The position numbers were made by a program, and so were the translations under genes. DNA of 64,000 nucleotides from Paraconexibacter algicola (lineage in GTDB: Bacteria; Actinomycetota; Thermoleophilia; Solirubrobacterales; Solirubrobacteraceae), in assembly GCF_003044185.1 (NCBI RefSeq), contig NZ_PYYB01000003.1:310001-374000 (forward strand), in the 5' to 3' direction. Each line of letters begins with the position of its first letter. The first letter of the stretch is position 1. Shown here in pieces: positions 42,133 to 50,390 of the stretch. Under the pieces are notes generated by a model, which saw only the letters and a program-made list of their open reading frames with translations, had not been told where the DNA came from and searched no databases.

Positions 42133-45100
42133 TCAGCGGCGGCGCCCCTGCGCGAAGCTCATGACCGGCGGGGCGACCGCACGGAACCCCGAGGCGGCCC
42201 CGTCGGTGCCGGTGGCCGCCGGCTGCTGCTCGCCGGCGCGGCGGGCGAGCTCGCGCTCGTCCAGCGACGAGAAGTCGTGCACCTCGGCCAGCGAGCGGAT
42301 CTCCGCGAGCGGCCGGTCGTCGGGCGCCTCCAGCGGCACGAGCCGCCGGACGAGCACGTTGATGCCGCCGCCCGCGGCCGGATGGCGCTCGAGCACGCCC
42401 TCGGCGATGACGAGCGGCTCGGTCCGCACGATCAGGCGATGCTGCTCGTAGACCGCGGCCGGCACCACGAGGTTGACGGTGCCGCCCTCGTCCTCCAGCA
42501 GCATGAACACGATGCCGCTGGCGGTCCCGGGCCGCTGGCGGGCGACGACCAGGCCCCCCACGCGGACCGACCGGCCGTGGCGCAGCCCGGCGAGGGCGGC
42601 GCTGGACACAGCACCCCGCCGGTCGAGCTCGTCGCGCAGCAGGCCGATCGGGTGGGCGGCGGTCGTCAGGCCCGTCGTGGCGTAGTCGGCGATCATCGCG
42701 TCCCACGCCCGCAGGCCGGGCAGGTCCGGGGCGTCGGGGGCGTCCAGCGGCAGCGCGAGCTGGGTGCCGTCCCGGCCGTGCGCGCGCCCGGGCGCCACGA
42801 TGCCGAACCGCCACAACGCGGCGCGTCGGCGGTGGCCGGGTGAGGCCACCTCGGTGCGCAGGAGCGCGTCACAGGCGCCCGACCAGGCGAGCTGCTCGAG
42901 CGCCGGGCGGCCCGCACCGGCCCGCGAGGCGAGATCCCCGGTTGACCGGAACGGTCCCGCGGACTCGCGGGCGGCCACGATCTCCGCGACGTCGTCGGCG
43001 CGGACCCCGAGCACGTAGCCGAGCCCGATCCGCACGGCCGCGACCTGCGCACCGTCCTGCTCGGGCTCGCGGCCCTCGAGCGCGCGACGGGCCGCGTCCC
43101 GGTCGAGGTCGACGACCGTGCAGCCGACGGCGCTGGCGTTGACGTCGGGCGGGAGCACCGGGATGCCACGGCGCTGCGCCTCGTGGACGAGCGCGTCGGG
43201 CGGGTAGAAGCCCATCGGCTGCTCGTCGAGCAGGGCGCAGAGGAACTCGGGCGCATGGTGGACCCGCAGCCAGGTCGACTGGTAGGCCAGCAGGCCGAAC
43301 GCCGCCCCGTGCGCCTTGGGGAAGCCGAAGCCGGAGAACCCGACGATCATGTCGTAGACCCGCTGGGCGGCCGCCTCGTCCACCCCGTGCTCGCGCATCG
43401 CGCCCTGCACGAACCGCTCGTGGTACGCGCGGATCGCCGCCTCCGAGCGCTTGCGGCTCATCGCCCGGCGCAGCCCCTCCGCCTCGCCGGGCGTGAAGCC
43501 CGCGAACGCCATCGCGACCTCGATCACCTGGTCCTGGAAGATGATCGTGCCGAGCGTGTCCTTCAGGACCGGCTCCAGCGACGGATGCTCGTAGGGGATC
43601 GGGTAGTCGGGGTCGACGCGCCGCCGCTGCCGCCGCTCGATGTACGGGTTGACCGCGCCGCCCTGGATCGGTCCGGGACGGACGATCGCGACCTGGATCG
43701 TGAGGTCGTCGAGCGTCGCGGGACGGGTGCGCAGCAGCGACGCCATCTGCGCGCGGCTCTCGATCTGGAAGACCCCGGTGGTCTCCCCCCGCTGGATCGC
43801 CCCGTAGGTCTCGGGGTCGTCGAACGGGATCCGCGAGAGGTCGACGGTGATCCCGTGCCGGTCGGCGATGTGGTCGACGCAGCGCTCGACCGCCGAGAGC
43901 ATCCCGAGCCCGAGCAGGTCGATCTTCAGGAAGCCCGCGTCGGCGCAGGAGTCCTTGTCCCACATGACCATCTGGCGCCCCTCCATCGCGGCGGGCACGA
44001 CCGGGCAGCAGTCGACGAGCGGCCGGGTCGCGACGATCATGCCGCCGGAGTGCTGGCTCAGGTGCCGGGGCAGCCCGTAGGCCTCGTGGGCGAGCTCCAC
44101 CAGCCAGCGCCAGCGGCCCGGGGCGCCGTCGGCCCCCTCTGCCATGCGCTCCTCGCCGATCACCTGGCCGACGTCGCGCTCGACGTTGCCGATCCCCCAG
44201 CCCTCCGCCGAGCGCGCGACCCGCTCGATCTCCCCCGGCGGCAGGCCGAGCGCCTTGCCGATCTCGCGGATCGCCCCGCGCGCGCGGTAGGTCGGGAAGG
44301 CGGCGACCAGCGCGGAGTGGCGGTGCCCGTAGCGCTCGTGGATCCGCGGGATGAGCCGGGCGCGCACGTCGCGCGGGAAGTCGAGGTCGATGTCGGGCAG
44401 CGACGTGATCTCCTCGTTGAGGAAGCGGCCGAGGAACAGCTCGTTCTTCACCGGGTCGATGTGGGAGAGGCCGGTGAGGTGACACACGATCGAGCTGACG
44501 CTCGACCCGCGACCGCGCCCCGGCGGCAGCAGCGCCCGCGCGGACGCCGGACCACGGACCTCCAGCGCGACCTCCTGGGCGAGCTCGAGCAGCTCGTGGT
44601 GCAGCAGGAAGAAGCCGGAGAGGCCCAGCCGGTCGATCAGGCCGAGCTCCTCCTCCAGGCGGGCGGCCGCCCGCTCGCGCAGCGCCCGGTCGGCGGGCGG
44701 GTAGCGCTCGTCGAAGCGCGCGTGGCAGACCGCGGCGAGCCGGCGGCGGGCGTCGCGGTCGTCGGAGCCGGGGTAGCGGTAGCCGAGGTCCTGGGTGAGG
44801 TCGAAGCGCAGCTCGTCGGCCAGCCGCACGGTCTCGGCGACCGCTTCCGGGTGGTCGGCGAAGCGGCGCGCCATCGCCTGCGGCGAGGCCAGCACGTGCG
44901 TATGGTTGCCACGGCGCACGGGCTCGGAGGCGTCGAGCGTCGCGTGCTCGCGGATGGCCACGAACACGTCCTGCAGGCGCGCGCGCTCGCGCGTGTGCGC
45001 GTGCACGTCGCCGGTGGCGACGCAGCGCAGCTCGAGCCGGCGGGCGAGCGACTCGAGCCCGCGGTTGCGCGCGCGGTCGTGGCGGGCGAACGGCCGCTGG

Positions 45101-45579
45101 AGCTCGACACGCAGCCCCTCCGGGCCGTACGCCTCCCGCAGGGTGCGCAGCGTCGGCTCGTCCCGGACCCCGTGGCGCGCGCAGCCGCTCAGGCACACGA
45201 GCCCCTCGGCGTGGTCCAGGACGTCCTGCAGCGTGGCGGCGGGTGGGCGCGCAATGCGCCGGTCGGCACCGGCGCCCTCCCGCGTGTGCGCGTGCGCGCG
45301 GGTGAGGAGATGGCAGAGGCTGCGCCAGCCGCGGGCGTCGCGGACGAGAAGGGTCAGGTGCCGCCCGTCGTCGAGCGAGATCTCCGCCCCGTGCAGGGCG
45401 CGCAGCCCCAGCGCCTTCGCGGCCTGCGCGAACTCCATCGAGCCGGAGACCGTGTCGTGGTCGGTGAGCGCGACCGCCTCGTAGCCGCGCTCCAGCGCGG
45501 CCACCACGAGCTCCTCGGGCTGCGACGTGCCGTCGAGGAAGGAGAAGCCCGAGTGGGCGTGGAGCTCGACGTACGACAC
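42133..45579 (-). CDS. dnaE2: error-prone DNA polymerase III alpha subunit DnaE2
   Basis: 1148 aa from the GTG at 45579 (VSYVELHAHSGFSFLDGTS), which aligns with the DnaE2 N-terminus; the frame is open 6 codons further but these lie inside the LexA box. N-terminal PHP domain (ELHAHS, VALTDHDTVSG), then the C-family polymerase core with the catalytic aspartates in SLPDIDLDFPRD, and HLSQHSGGMIV; a C-terminal OB-fold region (SVRVGGLVVARQRPG). It performs translesion synthesis during SOS together with ImuB. No leader or Shine-Dalgarno sequence fits before the GTG, so the transcript is probably leaderless. Confidence 0.95.
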   Translation of the reverse strand: MSYVELHAHSGFSFLDGTSQPEELVVAALERGYEAVALTDHDTVSGSMEFAQAAKALGLRALHGAEISLDDGRHLTLLVRDARGWRSLCHLLTRAHAHTREGAGADRRIARPPAATLQDVLDHAEGLVCLSGCARHGVRDEPTLRTLREAYGPEGLRVELQRPFARHDRARNRGLESLARRLELRCVATGDVHAHTRERARLQDVFVAIREHATLDASEPVRRGNHTHVLASPQAMARRFADHPEAVAETVRLADELRFDLTQDLGYRYPGSDDRDARRRLAAVCHARFDERYPPADRALRERAAARLEEELGLIDRLGLSGFFLLHHELLELAQEVALEVRGPASARALLPPGRGRGSSVSSIVCHLTGLSHIDPVKNELFLGRFLNEEITSLPDIDLDFPRDVRARLIPRIHERYGHRHSALVAAFPTYRARGAIREIGKALGLPPGEIERVARSAEGWGIGNVERDVGQVIGEERMAEGADGAPGRWRWLVELAHEAYGLPRHLSQHSGGMIVATRPLVDCCPVVPAAMEGRQMVMWDKDSCADAGFLKIDLLGLGMLSAVERCVDHIADRHGITVDLSRIPFDDPETYGAIQRGETTGVFQIESRAQMASLLRTRPATLDDLTIQVAIVRPGPIQGGAVNPYIERRQRRRVDPDYPIPYEHPSLEPVLKDTLGTIIFQDQVIEVAMAFAGFTPGEAEGLRRAMSRKRSEAAIRAYHERFVQGAMREHGVDEAAAQRVYDMIVGFSGFGFPKAHGAAFGLLAYQSTWLRVHHAPEFLCALLDEQPMGFYPPDALVHEAQRRGIPVLPPDVNASAVGCTVVDLDRDAARRALEGREPEQDGAQVAAVRIGLGYVLGVRADDVAEIVAARESAGPFRSTGDLASRAGAGRPALEQLAWSGACDALLRTEVASPGHRRRAALWRFGIVAPGRAHGRDGTQLALPLDAPDAPDLPGLRAWDAMIADYATTGLTTAAHPIGLLRDELDRRGAVSSAALAGLRHGRSVRVGGLVVARQRPGTASGIVFMLLEDEGGTVNLVVPAAVYEQHRLIVRTEPLVIAEGVLERHPAAGGGINVLVRRLVPLEAPDDRPLAEIRSLAEVHDFSSLDERELARRAGEQQPAATGTDGAASGFRAVAPPVMSFAQGRRR

Positions 45580-45591
45580 GAACACATGTTC
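45580..45591 (-). promoter_or_regulatory. LexA box at dnaE2
   Basis: Minus strand GAACATGTGTTC, flanked by C and G, a perfect GAAC-N4-GTTC dyad like the mycobacterial SOS box. Directly followed by the GTG start codon of dnaE2 (no spacing), so LexA would cover the transcription start. Confidence 0.92.
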
Positions 45592-45610
45592 GCACACCGG
45601 CCGGACGGGG

Positions 45611-46891
45611 TCAGCGCGTGAGACAGTCGGCCCGCTCCCGCCAGATGCCCCCCGGTCCCCGGGTCAGCGCCCCGACGAGCGTCGACGTGTGGGTCGACGT
45701 CTCGTAGCCCGCGCCGAACTTGAGGCCGGCCGCGAGGGTGCCGCCGCCCCCGTCGGACTCCTCGTCGGTGGTGTAGGAGCGCAGGTGCTTCGTGCCGTGG
45801 CGGTCGAGCCGCTCGCGCAGGGCGGCGGCGACCGAGACGCGGCCCGATCCGGGGCTGACGCCGTTGAACGGCCCGACCACCCCGCGGATGAACGCCATCG
45901 CGGCCCGCAGGTTCGCCGGGTCGGTGAGGTCGAGGTGCTCCTCGACCTCGTAGCGCTGTCCGATCTCGCTCGGGAGCCCCAGCCGTCCGGCGACCTCGGC
46001 GACCCCCGGCGGCAGGCTCGCGCTCCCGCGGATCTCGTCGGTCTCGATGATCAGGAGGTCGACGGGCCGGCCGCGCTCGTCGACCTCGATCGCCCAGACG
46101 TGCCCCGCCTCGCGGGCGACGTCGCCGCCGTAGCTGCCGTCCGGCCGGGTGATCGACAGGGACGCCCCGAGACGCTGCGCGCGCCGCAGGTAGTGGGTGA
46201 CGTGCCCGGTGCGCCGGTCGCGCCGCGCGCCGTCGAAGTCCTCGGGGCGGAACTCGAGCTCCGCCGAGTCCTGCCCGAGCTCGGCGGACGCCCCGACGCT
46301 GAGCGACCAGCCCCGTTCGTCGAACGTGATGTCGGGGTCGCGGGCGGAGGAGTCGTGCAGGATCTCGGGCAGCAGCGCCGCCTTGACCCCCGACGCCCGG
46401 TCGACGAGGCGCTTGGCCTCCGCGGCGGAGTCGACCGTCCAGGTCCGCCCCTTGCGCAGGTGCGCGAGCGCCGCCGCGCGCAGCTCGCCGTCGATCGCGA
46501 TGCCGGTCTTCGGGATCCGCAGCGAGCCGCCCAGCCCGCCCTCCAGCCCGGGGTCCCACCCGTCGACGATCGTCACGTCGAAGCGCCCGTCGGAACGCTC
46601 CTCGACGATCGCGAGCTGGTCCTTGCCGATCCGCACGAGGGCGAGGCTGACCGAGCCCGACAGGCGCTTCTCGCGCGCGTCGACCACGCACGGCGTGCGG
46701 TCGCGGTAGCAGTCGCCGCCGGTGACGATGCACAGCGCCCGCGCCATCTGGGTGGTGACGGAGACCGCGATCGCACGCCCGTGCGCGGTCGCGACCCCGA
46801 CCGCGAGGACGAGACCGGCGGCCACGACGGCGAGGACGGTGAGGTAGTCCAGGGAGGCCTGGCCGGTGTCGTCGCGGAGCGGGAGGGGCAT
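45611..46891 (-). CDS. pseudopilin-like membrane-anchored protein, unknown large domain
   Basis: 426 aa. The N-terminus MPLPLRDDTGQASLDYLTVLAVVAAGLVLAV (written here in pieces: TGQASLDY then LTVLAVVAAGLVLAV) resembles a TadE/Flp or class-III prepilin leader: Gly-Gln-Ala-Ser-x-Asp/Glu-Tyr before one hydrophobic helix. The remaining 380 residues are soluble, acidic and beta-rich, with two early cysteines (ALCIVTGGDCYRDRTPC) and no known domain. It is on the same strand as imuB and DUF6504 and ends 14 bp before dnaE2's extended frame, with the dnaE2 LexA box in that gap. Its presence in an SOS cassette is unexplained. Confidence 0.72.
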   Translation of the reverse strand: MPLPLRDDTGQASLDYLTVLAVVAAGLVLAVGVATAHGRAIAVSVTTQMARALCIVTGGDCYRDRTPCVVDAREKRLSGSVSLALVRIGKDQLAIVEERSDGRFDVTIVDGWDPGLEGGLGGSLRIPKTGIAIDGELRAAALAHLRKGRTWTVDSAAEAKRLVDRASGVKAALLPEILHDSSARDPDITFDERGWSLSVGASAELGQDSAELEFRPEDFDGARRDRRTGHVTHYLRRAQRLGASLSITRPDGSYGGDVAREAGHVWAIEVDERGRPVDLLIIETDEIRGSASLPPGVAEVAGRLGLPSEIGQRYEVEEHLDLTDPANLRAAMAFIRGVVGPFNGVSPGSGRVSVAAALRERLDRHGTKHLRSYTTDEESDGGGGTLAAGLKFGAGYETSTHTSTLVGALTRGPGGIWRERADCLTR

Positions 46892-46977
46892 CGGCCCACC
46901 GTGCCGCGGCGCGGGTCACGGCGAAAGACGCAGCTGTGCCGATTGCGCATCGGATCCGTGCCGATCCCCGTCACGGG

Positions 46978-47235
46978 TCACCGCTGCCGCCACCAGCGGC
47001 CGTCGTGGAGGTCGCGGAAGACGACGAGGTCCCGCCCGCAGGCGGTCACGACCTCCCAGTAGCGCCGACGCAGCGGCGTCGTCGTCCACCAGCGGTCCTC
47101 CACCAGCCAGGACTCGCGCACCGCCTCGACCGCGCGACCGTCGATGCGCTGGGGTCGGCCGGTCGCCCGGTCGGCCTGCACCCGGGCCGCGACCGGCGCG
47201 CCGAGCCGCCGGGCGCTGCGCCCCGTGGCGCTCAT
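46978..47235 (-). CDS. DUF6504 family protein
   Basis: 85 aa. The C-terminal part VEDRWWTTTPLRRRYWEVV followed by LVVFRDLHDGRWW matches the aromatic-rich DUF6504 pattern found beside imuB in actinobacteria. Its ATG overlaps the imuB stop (ATGA), so it is translated with imuB. Small and basic, cytosolic. Role unknown; adjacency suggests it helps the ImuB/DnaE2 mutasome. Confidence 0.82.
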   Translation of the reverse strand: MSATGRSARRLGAPVAARVQADRATGRPQRIDGRAVEAVRESWLVEDRWWTTTPLRRRYWEVVTACGRDLVVFRDLHDGRWWRQR

Positions 47236-48473
47236 ACCTCGAAGGGGGTCAGGACCGCGCGGCGCTCGGGCACGCGCGAGTCCGGGTCGACGGTGAGGAC
47301 CCGCAGCGCCGCGTCCGGTCCGGCCGCCGCGCGCGCCTGCCGGACCGCCTCGCGCAGGCGCGCGGCGCGGGCCGCGCGGGCGTCGTCGAACAGCGCGGTG
47401 TCGGGGGCGGCGGCGGGCCCGAAGCGCTCGACCGAGAGCCGCACCGACTCCGCCGGGGCGGGCAACGTCGCAAGCCGCCCGGTGAGCACGAGCAGCATCC
47501 GCCGCGGATCGGCGAGCGGCTCGCGGAAGACGACCCGCGAGCGCCAGGTGCCGCCCTCGACCAGGCGGGCCCCGAGCACCACCGCGCGCAGCGCCCGGCC
47601 GCGCCGCTCACGCCGGGCGAGCAGCCGGTCGACGAGCAGCTCCAGCGCGCGGCCGAGCTGCGCACCCGACGCGGCCTCGGGCAGGTCGAGCGTCTCCTGG
47701 AGCTCCTCGCCCGCGGTCCGCGGACGCAGCGGGGTGTCGACCCCGACCGCGAGCTCCCGGGCGCGGAGCCCCGGAGGGCCGAAGCGGTCGGCCAGCGACG
47801 CGCGGGGCAGCGCCGCGACCTGCCCGAGGGTCGTGATCCCCAGCCGCTCGAGCGGCTCGACGAGCCCGGCGCACGCCGGGTCGCGGCGCAGCAGGGCGAC
47901 GGGCGCGGCCACCAGGTCCTCCGCGCCCGCGACGATCTCCGCCCGGCGCGACCGCGCGCGCACCGCCCCCGCGACCGCGCAGAACCGCGACGGGCCGGCC
48001 CCGATGCGGGCCGGGCGGCCGACCGCTGCGCGCGTCGCGGCGACGACGCCGTCCAGCCACCCCGGTGGCTGCCGGCGCCCCGCGAGGCGCCCGCGCAGCC
48101 GGGCCGCCGGGTCCTCCCGGCCGTCGCCCCCGTGGAGCCGGCGCAGCGCGGCCCCGTCGAAGCAGACGAGCCCCGGCGCCTGCACCTCGACCGCGGCACC
48201 GACGTCCTCCAGCGCGGCCAGCGCCGCCTCCCAGGCGTCGGCCACCCCGAGCGGATCGGGCGGCACGAGCGCGAGCCCGGGACACCGCGAGAGCGCCTCC
48301 CCCAGGCGCATGCCCGGATGGATGCCGAAGACCTCGGCGGCCGCGGAGACCTCCCCGACCTGCTGCTCGCGGCCAGGCTCGGGCGCCAGGGCGGCGGGCC
48401 CCTCCAGCAGGGCGGCGCGCCCGCCGACGGCGACGGTGAGCTCCAGGCGGGGCAACAGGACGGCGACGATCAT
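47232..48473 (-). CDS. imuB: ImuB, inactive Y-family polymerase of the mutasome
   Basis: 413 aa from the ATG at 48473 (MIVAVLLPRLELTVAV); the frame is open 6 codons further but inside the LexA box. UmuC-like Y-family fold: VAVLLPRLEL at the palm start, ADRFGPPGLRARELAVG and VDTPLRPR region. The residues where active polymerases hold the metal-binding Asp and Asp-Glu read L/E and APGLVCFD, so it is expected to lack catalysis, as known for ImuB, which links DnaE2 to the beta clamp. No imuA-type gene lies upstream; the upstream neighbour is an unrelated oxidoreductase. A LexA box sits 2 nt before the ATG. Confidence 0.9.
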   Translation of the reverse strand: MIVAVLLPRLELTVAVGGRAALLEGPAALAPEPGREQQVGEVSAAAEVFGIHPGMRLGEALSRCPGLALVPPDPLGVADAWEAALAALEDVGAAVEVQAPGLVCFDGAALRRLHGGDGREDPAARLRGRLAGRRQPPGWLDGVVAATRAAVGRPARIGAGPSRFCAVAGAVRARSRRAEIVAGAEDLVAAPVALLRRDPACAGLVEPLERLGITTLGQVAALPRASLADRFGPPGLRARELAVGVDTPLRPRTAGEELQETLDLPEAASGAQLGRALELLVDRLLARRERRGRALRAVVLGARLVEGGTWRSRVVFREPLADPRRMLLVLTGRLATLPAPAESVRLSVERFGPAAAPDTALFDDARAARAARLREAVRQARAAAGPDAALRVLTVDPDSRVPERRAVLTPFEV

Positions 48474-48475
48474 GG

Positions 48476-48487
48476 GAACACATGTTC
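48476..48487 (-). promoter_or_regulatory. LexA box at imuB
   Basis: Minus strand GAACATGTGTTC, identical to the dnaE2 box, ending 2 nt before the imuB ATG (48473). Confidence 0.92.
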
Positions 48488-48524
48488 GCATGATCGTCGG
48501 ACGGCAGCGCGCCGTCCGACGGGG

Positions 48525-50297
48525 TCAGACCTCGCCGAACATCTCCCCCAGCCGGGTCGCGACCGCGAAGTCCCCCTCGAGGTCCAGCCGCCCGGTCAGC
48601 AGCGCCTTGCCCGGGTCGAGCTCGCCCGCCGCGAGCCGCACGAAGTCGGCGAGACCGAGCTTGATCGTCACCGCGGGATCGGGGCGGGCGTCGCGGTGCG
48701 CGGTGGCACCGTCGAGCCGGCAGCTGACCGTCCACGTCCGCACGACCCCGTCGGCGCCGCGCAGCTCGTAGCGCAGGTCGCCGGTGAAGCCCGCCGCCGC
48801 GTCGGGCTCGAAGCGCGCGGCCATCGTGGCGAACACCGCGGCGAGCCCCCGGGCCGAGCCGATCGTGCGCTCCAGGCGACGATCGTCGCTGCGGCGCACG
48901 AAGGTCCGGAACGCCTGCGCGCCGCGTGCCTGCGCGATCGCGCGGAGCACCTGCACGCCGGCCGCCCCCCGCCCGGCCGCGGCCGCCCCCGACCCGGCCG
49001 CGTCGCCCGCGGCACCGGGCGCGGCCGGGCCGGCGTCGCCGCCCGGCCCCTCGGCGACCGGACCGTCGTCCATCGGGCCGAACGCGTACCCGGGGTCCAG
49101 CGGCGGGCCCGGGCGACGCCGCGCGAGCGCCGCGTCGCGCTCGGCCGCCGTCAGCCCGTCCGCCGGGGCGGGATCGGCGGCGAAGGCCGGGAGCACCTCG
49201 GCGGCGAGCAGCTCCAGCGAGGCGACCGCGTGCTCGTGGGCGGTGCGCCCGCCGTCGAGCACGAGCACGAGCTCGTCCACGCCCGCGTCCGCGTAGCGCC
49301 GGGCGAGCTCGACCACCTGCCCGGGCGTCCCGACCGCCCCCCGCAGGGAGGCGCGCCCGTCGCGCAGCAGCTTCACCGGCAGCGGCGCGCCGTCGGCCAC
49401 GACGATCGAGCGGGCGAAGCCGACGTCCTCGCGGTGCCGGGAGAACGCGTCCCACACGTCGGTGCTGCCGGGACGGTGGTCGCCGAAGGTCTCGTAGTGC
49501 TCGCGCGCGTACGCGTGGAAGTGGGCGCCGTCGATCCCGCGGTCGATCGCGGTCCGCTCGTCGGCGTGGACGTGGGCGGGCAGGACGACCGCGAACCCCG
49601 CCGTGATCGCGGCACCCGCCGGCACGCACCGCTCCGACCGCAGCACCGCCCGGTGCTCGGCGACCCACTCGGCCGCCTCCTCGGGCTCCGGGAGCCACTG
49701 GGCGAGGACCCCGAGGCCGAGCTCGCCGGCCACGCGCACGTCCTCGGGGCGGGCGCAGGCCATCCACAGTCCGGGATCCGGGCTCCGGGACCCGGCGGGC
49801 ACCAGGGCTCGCGGCGGCATCCGCACGTGGCGCCCGTCGGCGCCGCTGAACGGCTCCGGGGCCAGCAGCCGCGCGGTCGTGCGCAGCTGCTCGACCCAGT
49901 CGGGCGTGGCGGTCGCGCGGTCGACCCCGAAGCCCCCGACCTCGGCGCCGACGGCCGCGGGCGCGGCGGCGAGGTCCACGCGACCGTCGCCGAGCGCCTC
50001 GAGCGTCGCGAGCCCGGCGGCCAGGACGGCCGGATGGCGGATCGACGAGGCCAGCGTCACCGGCCCCCAGCCGAGCCGCAGCCGCGCGGTCCGCTGCGCG
50101 GCCGCCCCGAGCACCGCGAGCGCCCCGGCCCCGTGGGAGCGCTCCTCCTGGAAGTGGTGCTCGGCCACCCAGACGCGGTGCAGGCCGAGCCGGTCCGCCA
50201 GCGCGATCCGGTCGAGGCCCTCGCGCAGCAGGCGTCCCTCGTCCCCGGGGGTCCAGGGACGGGGCAGCGGGTGCTCGTGCAGGAGGCCGAAGCGCAT
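48525..50297 (-). CDS. LLM-class flavin-dependent oxidoreductase fused to an SCP2-like domain
   Basis: 590 aa from the ATG at 50297 (MRFGLLHEHPLPRPW). Residues 1-350 are a bacterial luciferase-like (LLM) TIM barrel: VWVAEHHFQEERSHG, LRLGWGPVTLASSIRHPAVLA, then RGAVGTPGQVVELARRYADAGVDELVLVLDGG. Such enzymes use FMN or F420. After a Pro/Gly/Ala linker (about 395-440) the C-terminal 150 residues (GLAAVFATMAARFEPDAAAGFTGDLRYEL; VTIKLGLADFVRLAAGELDPGKALLTG) are an SCP2 sterol-carrier-type domain, which binds lipids or acyl chains. The fusion suggests a hydrophobic substrate. The start lies 93 bp from the divergent penicillin acylase gene. Confidence 0.88.
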   Translation of the reverse strand: MRFGLLHEHPLPRPWTPGDEGRLLREGLDRIALADRLGLHRVWVAEHHFQEERSHGAGALAVLGAAAQRTARLRLGWGPVTLASSIRHPAVLAAGLATLEALGDGRVDLAAAPAAVGAEVGGFGVDRATATPDWVEQLRTTARLLAPEPFSGADGRHVRMPPRALVPAGSRSPDPGLWMACARPEDVRVAGELGLGVLAQWLPEPEEAAEWVAEHRAVLRSERCVPAGAAITAGFAVVLPAHVHADERTAIDRGIDGAHFHAYAREHYETFGDHRPGSTDVWDAFSRHREDVGFARSIVVADGAPLPVKLLRDGRASLRGAVGTPGQVVELARRYADAGVDELVLVLDGGRTAHEHAVASLELLAAEVLPAFAADPAPADGLTAAERDAALARRRPGPPLDPGYAFGPMDDGPVAEGPGGDAGPAAPGAAGDAAGSGAAAAGRGAAGVQVLRAIAQARGAQAFRTFVRRSDDRRLERTIGSARGLAAVFATMAARFEPDAAAGFTGDLRYELRGADGVVRTWTVSCRLDGATAHRDARPDPAVTIKLGLADFVRLAAGELDPGKALLTGRLDLEGDFAVATRLGEMFGEV

Positions 50298-50390
50298 GGC
50301 GGCGATGCTACGGCCCGCCCCGCGCGGGCGGTGTCCACCGTGTGAAGCGGCACGACGGCACCGACGGCCGTTGCCTGTACGCTCGCGTTC

